Shown here: positions 7,332 to 15,676 of the stretch, piece after piece
Numbering within the stretch: position 1 is the first letter of the stretch
Layout of the letters: each line of letters begins with the position of its first letter
Assembly: GCA_900542445.1 (NCBI GenBank)
Contig: UQNN01000013.1
Location: 1-64,000 of the forward strand
Origin: an uncultured Eubacteriales bacterium
Lineage (GTDB): Bacteria; Bacillota; Clostridia; Christensenellales; Aristaeellaceae
Length of the DNA: 64,000 bases
Reading direction: 5' to 3'
Translations under genes and position numbers: made by a program
Notes under the pieces: model-generated
Told to the model about the DNA's origin: nothing
The model's input: the letters and a program-made list of their open reading frames with translations, nothing else
Databases searched by the model: none

Positions 7332-7456
7332 TTGACCTGTTCTGGGCTGGCGTGAGCATCCTGCTTGCGCTCGGCATTGCCGGCGGCGTGTTATTCTTCG
7401 TTTGGGCGGCGTGCAAGCTCAAGAAAGAAGAACAGCAAAATGCGGCGAGACAATAA
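7316..7456 (+). CDS. Small membrane protein
   Basis: 46 residues: MLEKLIDLFWAGVSILLAL opens a single hydrophobic helix (about residues 8-32), then a basic Lys/Gln-rich tail. It overlaps the end of the preceding gene by 16 bases. Function unknown. Confidence 0.5.
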   Translation: MLEKLIDLFWAGVSILLALGIAGGVLFFVWAACKLKKEEQQNAARQ

Positions 7457-7462
7457 AAAAGA

Positions 7463-7487
7463 GATCAGCATGGAGAAGATGCTGACC
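7463..7487 (+). other. Hairpin between early genes
   Basis: Arms GATCAGCAT and ATGCTGACC (one mismatch) around a seven-base loop, with no T run. It could be a processing or attenuation signal. Confidence 0.4.
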
Positions 7488-7568
7488 TCCGCACCGCATT
7501 CAGACCAACAGAAGTAGTGCTATTGCTATTATAGCAGATTCGGCACGGAAACGTCAAGGAGGTACGCA

Positions 7569-7796
7569 ATGAGTGAAGCGGAATACGCCACCCTCGATCA
7601 TCTGGAAAGCGTTTGCAGCGGTTTGCGAGCCATGATTCGCACCACCGAAGAAGGCGCGTTGCAGGATGCACAGCTCAGTGATTTGGTCAGCTGCTTATAT
7701 ACGGCACTGGACAGCGCCGTGGTTGCCCGCGACGAATACCAGAGCCGCGCGGAGGCCGAAATCCCGGAAGAACTGGATTATTGCGAGGCCGTGTGA
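7569..7796 (+). CDS. Small acidic early protein, unknown
   Basis: 75 residues, acidic and helical. AAGGAGGTACGCA precedes the ATG. Its TGA overlaps the ATG of the nuclease gene (TGATG), implying coupled translation with the recombination module. Confidence 0.5.
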   Translation: MSEAEYATLDHLESVCSGLRAMIRTTEEGALQDAQLSDLVSCLYTALDSAVVARDEYQSRAEAEIPEELDYCEAV

Positions 7797-8404
7797 TGGA
7801 GATACAGTCAAGGCCGGAGCTGGCCTTTGATGAGCAGCAGCATTTGTACACGCTGGGCGGGTTTGTCCTGCCGAGTGTGACGCAGATTATGTCTCCGATG
7901 AGCAGCATGCTCTATGCGGCCGTTCCGCAGGCGGCGTTGGATGCGGCGGCGGACAGAGGAACGCGGGCGCATGAACAGGTCAGCAACTATGTCAGGTATG
8001 GTGTGCTTGAAACGGATGAAGACACTGCGCCATACGTCCGAGCGTTTCTCTGCTTTTGCAAAGATTATTCGCCAACTTGGCAGGGCAGCGAGATTCGCAC
8101 CTATCATCGACAGATGATGTATGCGGGGACGCTGGACTTGCTGGGGCACATCGAACCCGACGATGGGCAAGGCGTTGATGTGGTTGATCTGAAATGCACC
8201 GCGGCTTATCACAGCGTTATGCTGGCCACGCAGATTGGCGCGTATGCCCATGCGATGCAAAGCCACGGCGTGAAGATTCGGCGGCTGTACGGTTTACAGC
8301 TTATGCGGGATGGACGCTATCACTTCGGGCAGGTCGATGACGGATATAAAAACTTTTTGCATTGCATGGCGATTTACAACGCGATGCAGGCGGAAATCAG
8401 ATAG
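7796..8404 (+). CDS. Cas4/YqaJ-like PD-(D/E)XK exonuclease
   Basis: 202 residues from the ATG overlapping the previous stop. A restriction-like nuclease core is visible: an upstream helix with RGTRAHE, AGTLDLLG, then VDVVDLKCT (the D...DxK strand pair), then a QIGAYAHAM helix with the usual Q. This matches phage Cas4-like or PDDEXK nucleases that supply single-stranded ends to a partner annealing protein. The annealing candidate is two genes downstream. Confidence 0.75.
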   Translation: MEIQSRPELAFDEQQHLYTLGGFVLPSVTQIMSPMSSMLYAAVPQAALDAAADRGTRAHEQVSNYVRYGVLETDEDTAPYVRAFLCFCKDYSPTWQGSEIRTYHRQMMYAGTLDLLGHIEPDDGQGVDVVDLKCTAAYHSVMLATQIGAYAHAMQSHGVKIRRLYGLQLMRDGRYHFGQVDDGYKNFLHCMAIYNAMQAEIR

Positions 8405-8415
8405 GAGTGACATAC

Positions 8416-9129
8416 ATGGAAGCCAGAGCAACAGACAACGTTTTGCAGATTCGGGCGCCCGGTTCGCTCGGCATCGAAGAACAGTTGACCGCTTCGGGTC
8501 AGGCGATTATTGCGCGAGCCGAGAACATGCGAATCGGAAATGCGCGCGAGTATGAGGACGCGGCGGCGTTCCTTGTGGAAATCAAGAAGCGCGCCAAGCA
8601 GATGAAGGAATACTGGAAACCCAGCAAGGATGCGGCGAAGGCCGCGCACGCCCGCATCTGTGAGCAGGAGAAGGCCATGCTTGCGCCGATGGAACAGGCA
8701 GAGAAAACCATCAAGGCGGGTATGGCACGGTATCAGACGGCGGAAGCGGAGGCCAGACGCGAGGCAGAGAGGGAAGCCGCCAAGCGCCAGCAGATTGAGC
8801 GCGACCGACTGATGAATGAGGCGGCGGAGGCCGAGCAGGCCGGGGACGTGCACGGTGCGGCGATTTCGATGGCGATGGCCGAGATGGTGGAGGACATGAA
8901 AGCGCCCGTGCTGGTTGTCGAACCCGCGAAGGCAGCCGGCACAACCATCAATAAACGTTGGAAGGCGCGCGTGGTGGATGAAACTGCCGTTCCGGCTTAT
9001 GTGAACGGTATGGAACTGCGGAAAATCAATCAGTCGGCGCTGGACGCGCTTGCCCGAATGAGCAAGGGCGAGGCCAGTATCCCCGGCGTTGAGTTCTATC
9101 AGGATACGACCATCAGCGTAAGGACATAA
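8416..9129 (+). CDS. Coiled-coil phage protein of the recombination module
   Basis: 237 residues starting at ATG 8416 after ATAGGAGTGACATAC. A long charged helix region (about 75-160, rich in A, E, R, K) is followed by a C-terminal beta-containing part ending VEFYQDTTISVRT. Similar proteins sit between nuclease and RecT-like genes in Bacillota phages. I do not recognise an activity. Confidence 0.55.
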   Translation: MEARATDNVLQIRAPGSLGIEEQLTASGQAIIARAENMRIGNAREYEDAAAFLVEIKKRAKQMKEYWKPSKDAAKAAHARICEQEKAMLAPMEQAEKTIKAGMARYQTAEAEARREAEREAAKRQQIERDRLMNEAAEAEQAGDVHGAAISMAMAEMVEDMKAPVLVVEPAKAAGTTINKRWKARVVDETAVPAYVNGMELRKINQSALDALARMSKGEASIPGVEFYQDTTISVRT

Positions 9130-9146
9130 GGGAGGAGCGAAAAACG

Positions 9147-10208
9147 ATGGAAGAACTCGAAAACTTGCAGGTCATCAATCCGTATGCGGTTGCCCCGGCG
9201 AACGGTATGAGCATGGATGCGAAACGCCATGATTCCGGCAATGCGGTTGCCGCCAATGCGGAAGCTCGCGCGGTATCCGAGGTCAAAGCGCAGGTGATGA
9301 TGGCGCGCCAGTTTCCGCGCGACCCGCTTTTGAGTATGGATTGCATCCTGCGAGAATGCGAGCGCCCGACGCTGGCGGATGCGGCTATCTACCTGTACCC
9401 GCGTGGCAACGAAATGATTTCAGGGCCATCTATCCGGCTGGCAGAGGTGCTTGCTCGAAACTGGGGCAATGTGACTTTCGGCATGGAAGTGCTTGAACGC
9501 GGCGTAGCAAAGAATGGCGTTGGGTTCAGTGCAATCCGCGCGTTCGCATGGGATTTGCAGACGAACACCTACGTTTCGCGCCATTTTGAGGTGAAGCATT
9601 GGAGGTCTACGCGTTCGGGCGGCTATAAGCTCACCGATGACCGCGATATCTACGAACTGGAAGCCAACATGGGCAGCCGCAGACTGCGCGCCTGCATCCT
9701 TCAGATTATTCCCGGCGATGTAACCTCGGCAGCGGTTGCGGCCTGCCGCAAAACATCGTCTAACGGGTTGGTTGAGATTATGAAGGACGAAAAGAAGCGC
9801 GCCGACCTTGTGGCGAAGATGTTGCGCATTTATGAAAAACTGGGCGTGACGAGGATGGATTTGGAGAACTACTTGAACGCCAAGATTGACGATTGGAACG
9901 CCGACCACATGGTCAAGCTCAAAGAGCTGAAATGCAGCTTTGATGACGGCGCACTGACGCTGGGCGAAGTATTCCCGCATCTTGGCGGAAACGGGAAGAA
10001 CGAAACCATCACCAAAGAGCAGATCGAGAAGATCATGCAGATGGAGAAAGAAACGGGGCGGCAGGGCGAAATCAGCGATGCGCTCAAGCGCATGGGTATT
10101 GCCAAGGTCGCCGATATTCCGGCGGCACGTTTTGACGAGGTGGTGCAGATGGTTCAAACGTTCATGCCGCCTCAAAAGCCCAAACAGGTTGAACAGGCCA
10201 AGAAATAA
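9147..10208 (+). CDS. Conserved phage recombination protein, RecT-like annealing protein candidate
   Basis: 353 residues. The conserved core (about 40-215) includes MMARQFPRD, RPTLADAAIYLYPRGNE, SGPSIRLAEVLARNWGN, AFAWDLQTN, DIYELEANMGSRRLRACIL and IIPGDV. I know this protein as one that takes the recT position in clostridial phages, so single-strand annealing is inferred from position beside the nuclease. The C-terminal 100 residues are helical with a lysine-rich end. ATG follows AGGGAGGAGCGAAAAACG. Confidence 0.6.
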   Translation: MEELENLQVINPYAVAPANGMSMDAKRHDSGNAVAANAEARAVSEVKAQVMMARQFPRDPLLSMDCILRECERPTLADAAIYLYPRGNEMISGPSIRLAEVLARNWGNVTFGMEVLERGVAKNGVGFSAIRAFAWDLQTNTYVSRHFEVKHWRSTRSGGYKLTDDRDIYELEANMGSRRLRACILQIIPGDVTSAAVAACRKTSSNGLVEIMKDEKKRADLVAKMLRIYEKLGVTRMDLENYLNAKIDDWNADHMVKLKELKCSFDDGALTLGEVFPHLGGNGKNETITKEQIEKIMQMEKETGRQGEISDALKRMGIAKVADIPAARFDEVVQMVQTFMPPQKPKQVEQAKK

Positions 10209-10210
10209 AT

Positions 10211-10233
10211 ATGCGGGGGATATTTCCCCGCAT
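10211..10233 (+). other. GC-rich hairpin after the recombination gene
   Basis: Ten-base-pair stem ATGCGGGGGA/TTTCCCCGCAT with a three-base loop, three bases after the stop codon. No T run follows. It may be an RNA processing or stability signal before the tRNA-like elements. Confidence 0.5.
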
Positions 10234-10236
10234 CGT

Positions 10237-10316
10237 GGCGGCGTAGCACAAGCAGTGCGGCGCACGGCGGATAGCAGCGCCGGACGCAGATATCGGTTTA
10301 AGTCCGATGGCCGCCA
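10237..10316 (+). ncRNA. tRNA-like element 1
   Basis: Acceptor-type pairing GGCGGC (10237-10242) with GCCGCC (10310-10315); a D-like arm GCAC/GTGC (10246-10258) with a short five-base loop; a T-arm ATCGG-TTTAAGT-CCGAT (10292-10308), one base from the consensus TTCRANY loop. The anticodon region is irregular: either a 13-base loop or an eight-base loop GATAGCAG on a CGGCG/CGCCG stem. There is no CCA (AAA follows the discriminator). It may be a decayed tRNA or a tRNA mimic. Confidence 0.5.
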
Positions 10317-10437
10317 AAGCAGAAGAAGTCGAGATGAAACGGTAGAAAAAGCGGCGGAAGAAGGGAGGCAGAGTGCGCCGCCGGACACACAATCGAATAG
10401 CAAATTCATACTGACAGCCGGGAAAGACCGGCACTAT

Positions 10438-10510
10438 GCGGCGCAAACGGTTTTGACAGTGTTTTTCCCCTTTGGCACTGTTGCCGGCTCAACTCCGGCG
10501 CGCCGCACCA
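10438..10510 (+). ncRNA. tRNA-like element 2 with CCA end and no D-arm
   Basis: A perfect seven-base-pair acceptor GCGGCGC/GCGCCGC, a T-arm GCCGG-CTCAACT-CCGGC (10483-10499) and an encoded CCA. In place of the D-arm are about ten unpaired bases; the middle arm is one extended stem (GACAGTGTT with GGCACTGTT, two G-T pairs) with a C/T-only loop. The 73-base length is tRNA-like but no normal anticodon loop forms. Functional status unknown. Confidence 0.5.
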
Positions 10511-10565
10511 GCGGCATACTGCCGCATTCAGACCAGAAAAAGCAGAAAGGAGGTGTAACAGGCAA

Positions 10566-11408
10566 ATGCGTTCAGAAAAAGCCAGAGGGTTTGTCCTTGA
10601 CTTTGCCGACGTGGAGGCGTTGAGCAATGAGCTTGAACCTGCCGATGCGATGGCAGTCATTGTGGCGCTGTCCAGATACGCGAGAGAGGGCAGGCGGCCG
10701 GAGAAGGGCGAGCTTTGCCCCGCGGCAAGTATGGCGTTCACGCTGATGGTACGCAATGTAGATCGGGGGCTTGAGAACCTCAAAAAGCGCACGGAAAGCA
10801 CGCGCAATGCTGCAAATGCACGTTGGCATCCGCAAAGTGCAGCTGAAAAGCAATCGCATGCAGATGGATGCGAACGCATGCAAACGCAAGGAACGGAAGC
10901 GCCAAACATGCAAACGGATTCGGACGGTTGCGGATGCACCCATATAGAATCAGATAAAGAATTAGAAAAAGAGAGAGAGGAGGATATAAGCAGCAAGGGC
11001 GAAACGAGCAGCCTGCCCCCGCCCTCTGGTGAAACGGAAAAAGGTTTGCTAGAGCAGATTGCCATCAATCGGGAAATCGAAGAAGCAGGACGAAAGGCCG
11101 GAATTTTCCGTGAGGATTGGGACACTGCATCGCCGGATGCCCGAGACGAGCATGAGGATTTCATGCTCATGCTGGAGTTCCCAAAGGCGTGGGTGTTGGA
11201 AGCCATCGAAAAGGCGCGTCGTGCACATAAACAAACCTCACGCTATGTGCTGGGGATTCTTCGAGCGTACCGCAAGCAGGGCGGGTCGGATGATGATATT
11301 GCACCAGCCGACCACAGGGCTAGGGGAAAGCCGTCCAATCAGGCTGCGCCGCCCGTCTGTGAAACGAAGGACGGTAAAGATTACTACGAGGGGTACGAGT
11401 GCCTGTGA
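10566..11408 (+). CDS. DnaD-like replication initiation/helicase-loading protein
   Basis: 280 residues. The N-terminal 80 residues (FVLDFADVEALSNELEPADA, then LSRYAREG) look like the DUF6291-type domain of phage replication proteins; a polar linker (80-165) follows; the C-terminal part (about 165-250) with AIEKARRAHKQTSRYVLGILRAY resembles the DnaD C-terminal domain that binds DNA and helps load helicase. The replicative helicase starts just before its stop codon. Phage origins often lie inside such genes. Confidence 0.7.
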   Translation: MRSEKARGFVLDFADVEALSNELEPADAMAVIVALSRYAREGRRPEKGELCPAASMAFTLMVRNVDRGLENLKKRTESTRNAANARWHPQSAAEKQSHADGCERMQTQGTEAPNMQTDSDGCGCTHIESDKELEKEREEDISSKGETSSLPPPSGETEKGLLEQIAINREIEEAGRKAGIFREDWDTASPDARDEHEDFMLMLEFPKAWVLEAIEKARRAHKQTSRYVLGILRAYRKQGGSDDDIAPADHRARGKPSNQAAPPVCETKDGKDYYEGYECL

Positions 11409-12748
11409 GTGAGGAGAAAACCACTGCCTATCAGGCGACTGAAAGCGAGAGAGCGATTATCGGGGCTATCCTGCGAGGCGATATTCTTCCGCGAAATATT
11501 GAGCTGACGCTTGAAGATTTCACGGATTTGATTTGCCACGAAGTTTTTGCCGTCATGCAAAAACTAGATGCTCAAAATAAGACATGCGACCTCGTTACCG
11601 TTTCGGACGCGATGCCGAATTTCGATTCGACGCTGCTGGTTGACCTGCTGCAAAGCGGCATGCCGTCGCTGGTGCTGTGTGATCAGTATGTGGCGAACGT
11701 CAAAGCGGCCAGCATGCGGCGGGCACTGTGCAAAATCGCTCAACAGACCGTAGAGCTTGCCCGAAACGAGCTGACTGATCCTGTCAAGGCGGCGGAAGAA
11801 ATTCGCGGGCAGATTGATGAATTGGCGAAGAATGGGCCGACCCAGGAGATTGTTTCCATCCCGCAGATGATTCTCAATATGCACGACTATCTGTTTGCCG
11901 AACAGAAAACGGATGACAGCATGCACACGGGAATTGGGCGGCTGGATGGTGTGTTGGGCGGCGGGATTCGAGGCAGCAAGCTGTGCATCATCGGCGCAAG
12001 GCCATCCGTTGGCAAATCGGCATTGGGGCTGTTTATCGCTACCAACGCGGCACGGTCGGGAAAGCATGTCCTGTATGTATCGCTTGAGATGGACGAAGCC
12101 GAGCTGTATGACCGCATCATAGCGCGTTTTTCAGGCGTGCCGGTGGATGTCATTGAAGCGCGCAACTTTTCCGATGAGCAGATTCAGAGCGTCGTTGCCG
12201 CGTATGCGGAAATAGGGCAAATCCAGCTGAGCATCAGCACGCAGGCACAGACCCCTTTGCAAATCCGTTCCCTTGCCCTCAGACAGCGGCAGGAGACGGG
12301 GCTCGATATGGTTGTCGTGGATTACTTGCAGCTGCTCAGGAGCGGCAGAAAGACCAACAACCGCGCGGAAGAAGTCGGCGAGATTTCCAGAGCGCTTAAA
12401 CGGCTGGCAATGGAGCTGAAAATTCCCGTTATTGCCATGACACAGATGAATCGTCAGTCCGAAATGGGAACGGGCGAAGGCGGGCGGATGCCCAAAATGA
12501 GCGAAAGCCGAGAGAGCGGCACCATTGAGCAGGATGCGAATCAGTTTTTGATTCTGCATGCGCCGGATATTCGAACTGTCCCGGAGCCGTGGCAGCAGAT
12601 GGCCGAATCCTGTCAGGCGAACGGATGGACATTCATGCTTATCAACGTGGCGAAGAACCGAAACGGTCGAAAGGGTATTTTGCCGATTGCTTTCGATGCA
12701 CCACACATGAACTTCTTCGCATTTGAGAGAGACACACAAGGAGGGTAA
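11399..12748 (+). CDS. DnaB-type replicative DNA helicase
   Basis: 449 residues, typical for DnaB. N-terminal domain (about 10-120) with ESERAIIGAILRG; RecA-like ATPase domain with Walker A GARPSVGKS (199-207), SLEMDEAEL, Walker B MVVVDYLQLL and MTQMNRQ. It unwinds DNA at the phage fork. The start is a GTG overlapping the previous gene; GTG at 11405 in a GTGA overlap is equally possible. Confidence 0.93.
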   Translation: MPVSEEKTTAYQATESERAIIGAILRGDILPRNIELTLEDFTDLICHEVFAVMQKLDAQNKTCDLVTVSDAMPNFDSTLLVDLLQSGMPSLVLCDQYVANVKAASMRRALCKIAQQTVELARNELTDPVKAAEEIRGQIDELAKNGPTQEIVSIPQMILNMHDYLFAEQKTDDSMHTGIGRLDGVLGGGIRGSKLCIIGARPSVGKSALGLFIATNAARSGKHVLYVSLEMDEAELYDRIIARFSGVPVDVIEARNFSDEQIQSVVAAYAEIGQIQLSISTQAQTPLQIRSLALRQRQETGLDMVVVDYLQLLRSGRKTNNRAEEVGEISRALKRLAMELKIPVIAMTQMNRQSEMGTGEGGRMPKMSESRESGTIEQDANQFLILHAPDIRTVPEPWQQMAESCQANGWTFMLINVAKNRNGRKGILPIAFDAPHMNFFAFERDTQGG

Positions 12749-12754
12749 AACACA

Positions 12755-13198
12755 ATGAGCCAAACTTTTGGCAACCTCAAAGATCTGAGCCGCCTGATGG
12801 GCGGCGCAGTGCAGGAGCGCTGGGAAGATGCGCTCGGCAGAATGACGCGCAACATTCTTGACCCGAACACGGAACCCAGACGGGCGCGCAAAATCACGAT
12901 GGTGCTGACCATTAAGCCGACCGAGAGCAGGGACGGAGGGGAAATGTCCTTTGATGTGAAGGAGAGTTTCGCGCCGCCTACGCCTGTGAAGCAGAGCGTT
13001 TTCTTTGATCAGACGGATGACGGAACGATTTATGCGACGCAGAAGTTGAATCAGGTGGCTGGGCAGCTCGATATGGCCGGAAATGTGCAGCCGGAAGCTG
13101 TCAGCATGCCGATTGGCACGACGGAAGATGAACCGCAGGATGAACAGGAAACGATGCCGCAAATTGTGTCGTTCCGAGCAAAAGAAAGGAGCCTGTAA
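12755..13198 (+). CDS. Early phage protein, unknown
   Basis: 147 residues. The N-terminus is helical; residues 45-85 form a beta-rich segment (ARKITMVLTIKPTES, then MSFDVKESFAPP). It is followed after three bases by the next gene. The pair sits between replication and methyltransferase genes, a common location for single-strand DNA binding or host-control proteins, but no motif proves this. Confidence 0.5.
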   Translation: MSQTFGNLKDLSRLMGGAVQERWEDALGRMTRNILDPNTEPRRARKITMVLTIKPTESRDGGEMSFDVKESFAPPTPVKQSVFFDQTDDGTIYATQKLNQVAGQLDMAGNVQPEAVSMPIGTTEDEPQDEQETMPQIVSFRAKERSL

Positions 13199-13201
13199 AT
13201 C

Positions 13202-14035
13202 ATGGCAAGCATTCAGAATGGAAAGAACGTCAGCGAAAAGAAGGAAGTTCCGCTGTTCAAGCTGGGAGAGCTTGACGCTGAGGCGATGCGCTTCCTGTAC
13301 GAGCTGGGCACCAAGAATCGCAGCTATACGGTGCAGGAGATTGACGGCCGTATGTATGTCAACACGAATGATTTGGTGCGTATCAAAGAACCGTTTCCGG
13401 CGGTTCTTCCGACTGTGAACATCTTCACGCTGAGCGGTCTGGTGGATTATATCCTGAACGACCCGGATGGTCAGCTGGATAAGTTTGGCAATCTGGTTGT
13501 GCAGGTAACCGACCCGCGCAAGGTTGTGCTGTACGGGATTAAGTGCAGCGATGATTATGCGGTTCGAGCCGAGCTGACGCGTGTCGTGACCGACAATGAG
13601 CCGTTCGAGTTTGGCAGGTATATCGGGCAGGAAGAATTCATCGTGCAGCTTCAGAGTCGGTTTATTGAAACCGAAAATTCGTTGGAAGTCGGCAAGGTGG
13701 TTGGCAATTTGAGCGTGGAGAAGGGAACCAACATCAGCGACGACGGCATCAGCCAGCGTGTGACGGTACGTGACGGTGTTGTGCGGGTCAACGATGTGGT
13801 TATCAAAAATCCTGTGTATTTGAGGCCATTCCGCACGTTCTGTGAAATTGATCAGCCGGAGAGCCCGTTCATTCTGCGCATTAAAAACAGCGATGGAAAG
13901 GGCGTGCCGGAGATTGCGCTTTACGAGGCTGACGGCGGCCTGTGGAAGCATCGGGCAATTCAGGGCATTCACGCGTATCTGGATAAGGCGTTGGATAACT
14001 TGGTAACCAGCGGCATGGTTACGATTATCGCATAA
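13202..14035 (+). CDS. Conserved phage protein, possibly DUF2303-like
   Basis: 277 residues, mixed alpha/beta, with a conserved-looking C-terminal segment (YLRPFRTFCEIDQPESPF and FILRI, then ALYEADGGLWK). Length and this pattern recall the DUF2303/YfdQ group of phage proteins, but I am not certain. Last gene of the replication cluster; a hairpin follows. Confidence 0.5.
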   Translation: MASIQNGKNVSEKKEVPLFKLGELDAEAMRFLYELGTKNRSYTVQEIDGRMYVNTNDLVRIKEPFPAVLPTVNIFTLSGLVDYILNDPDGQLDKFGNLVVQVTDPRKVVLYGIKCSDDYAVRAELTRVVTDNEPFEFGRYIGQEEFIVQLQSRFIETENSLEVGKVVGNLSVEKGTNISDDGISQRVTVRDGVVRVNDVVIKNPVYLRPFRTFCEIDQPESPFILRIKNSDGKGVPEIALYEADGGLWKHRAIQGIHAYLDKALDNLVTSGMVTIIA

Positions 14036-14044
14036 ACAAAAAAC

Positions 14045-14075
14045 GTCCTGTCCGCGTTAGGGCCGCGGGCAGGAC
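14045..14075. terminator. Strong hairpin ending the replication cluster
   Basis: Twelve-base-pair stem GTCCTGTCCGCG/CGCGGGCAGGAC (one G-T pair). On the plus strand no T run follows; on the minus strand it is followed by TTTTTT. It may end plus-strand transcripts only partly. Confidence 0.5.
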
Positions 14076-14125
14076 ATTCCTCAAAAAACCGTATTCATTA
14101 TATCAAAAGAAAGCAGTGAAGTCAA

Positions 14126-15676
14126 ATGAGCGAGATTGTCGTGGACAACTTCGCAGGTGGCGGCGGCGCATCAACGGGTATTGAAATGGCAATAGGCCGC
14201 AGTGTGGATATTGCCATCAACCATGACCCGGCGGCGATTGCAATGCATAGAGCAAACCATCCGACAACCGAGCATTATCAGGAGGATGTTTGGAAGGTCA
14301 ATCCTGTCAAGGCTTGCGCGGGGCGGCCTGTGGCGCTGGCGTGGTTTTCGCCAGACTGTAAGCATCACAGCAGGGCGAAAGGCGGAAAGCCTGTTAGCAG
14401 GCATATTCGAGGGCTGGCGTGGGTTGCGGTAAAGTGGGCGAAAGCGGTGCATCCGCGCGTTATCATGCTGGAAAACGTAGAAGAATTTCAGGACTGGGGA
14501 CGGCTTGATAAGGATAATCGGCCAGATCCTCGATATAAGGGCGAAACTTTCCGGCGGTTCGTCAGCCAGCTTGAACGGCAAGGGTACAAGGTCGAGTACA
14601 GGATGATGCGGGCGTGTGATTATGGAGCGCCAACTATTCGGAAACGGTTCTTCTTGATTGCACGCTGTGACGGAAAACCGATTGTCTGGCCTGAACCGAC
14701 GCACGCGGCGCCAGATAGCTTTGAAGCACTGGTAGGAATGAAAAAGCCGTGGGTGCCGGTAGCTGATGTGCTGGATTTCAATCTTCCATGCCCGTCAATT
14801 TTTGCGACAAGCGAAGAAATTTTCAAGCAGTACGGGATTCATGCTGTTCGCCCACTTTCAGAAAAGACCATGCGCAGAATTGCGAGAGGCATTGAAAAAT
14901 TTGTTTTGAAGAACCCGTCGCCGTTCATTATTCAAGTCAATCATGGCGGTGAGAATTTCAGGGGGCAGGATATCGAAGAACCGCTGGATACGATTACGGC
15001 CAAGCATGGGACGGGCGTAGTCATGCCCATGATGATTCAGTATCACGATGAGCAGGGCAGCGAAGTGCGCGGGCAGACGGTAGACAAACCGATTATGACT
15101 GTGGATGCTTCAAACCGATATGGAATGGTTTCTGCATTTATCAGCAAGTTCTATGGCACGAGCAGTCCGGCCAGTGCGGCAGATAATCCGTTGCCGACGG
15201 TGACGGCCATCGACCACAATGCGCTGTGCGCGGCCTATGTGACGCAGTTCAACAATAATTGTGATGGGCAATGCGCAGATGAGCCGCTCAATACCATTAC
15301 GGCCGGAGCCGGCCATTTTGGAGATGTCCGAGCATTCTTGGTCAAGTATTACGGGAATGGAGATAATGCGGCATCCTGTGAGAAGCCCGCGCCGACGATT
15401 ACATCCAAAGACAGGCTTGGACTGGTTACAGTGTGCGGGGAAAAGTATCAGATTGTGGATATCGGGTTACGGATGCTGACCCCGCGCGAGCTTTTTGATG
15501 CGCAGGGATTCCCCGAAAACTACATCATTGATGTGGATGCGGACGGAAAGGCTTATCCGAAGGCGGAGCAGGTCGCCAGATGCGGCAATGCTGTTTGTCC
15601 GCCAATTCCGGCAGCGTTGGTCAGAGCGAATCTGCCGGAGCTTTGCGGCACGAAAAAAACGGAGGCAGCGCAATGA
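14126..15676 (+). CDS. C5-cytosine DNA methyltransferase
   Basis: 516 residues. Motif I DNFAGGGGASTG (7-18); motif IV FSPDCKHHSRAKGG with catalytic C78 (SPDC replaces the usual PPC, as in many phage members); motif VI LENVEEF (115-121); motif VIII-like RKRFFLIAR; C-terminal RELFDAQGFPENY and GNAVCPPI. Between about 268 and 438 lies a target-recognition region made of five related units of 35-43 residues (pattern PL.TITA....G.V.AF....YG). The gene overlaps the adenine methyltransferase by ATGA. It protects phage DNA or supplies 5-methylcytosine for further change. Confidence 0.92.
   Translation: MSEIVVDNFAGGGGASTGIEMAIGRSVDIAINHDPAAIAMHRANHPTTEHYQEDVWKVNPVKACAGRPVALAWFSPDCKHHSRAKGGKPVSRHIRGLAWVAVKWAKAVHPRVIMLENVEEFQDWGRLDKDNRPDPRYKGETFRRFVSQLERQGYKVEYRMMRACDYGAPTIRKRFFLIARCDGKPIVWPEPTHAAPDSFEALVGMKKPWVPVADVLDFNLPCPSIFATSEEIFKQYGIHAVRPLSEKTMRRIARGIEKFVLKNPSPFIIQVNHGGENFRGQDIEEPLDTITAKHGTGVVMPMMIQYHDEQGSEVRGQTVDKPIMTVDASNRYGMVSAFISKFYGTSSPASAADNPLPTVTAIDHNALCAAYVTQFNNNCDGQCADEPLNTITAGAGHFGDVRAFLVKYYGNGDNAASCEKPAPTITSKDRLGLVTVCGEKYQIVDIGLRMLTPRELFDAQGFPENYIIDVDADGKAYPKAEQVARCGNAVCPPIPAALVRANLPELCGTKKTEAAQ

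Noticed and set aside
9982..10623. 213-codon plus frame across the tRNA-like region
   Set aside because: It overlaps the recombination gene and then translates tRNA-like stems, giving strings such as GGVAQAVRR and GSTPARRT that are typical of translated tRNAs, so not a protein gene.
12131..13972. 613-codon open frame on the minus strand
   Set aside because: It is antisense to the DnaB helicase and the next two genes; no ribosome site, His/Arg-rich low-plausibility protein. The plus-strand genes explain the DNA.
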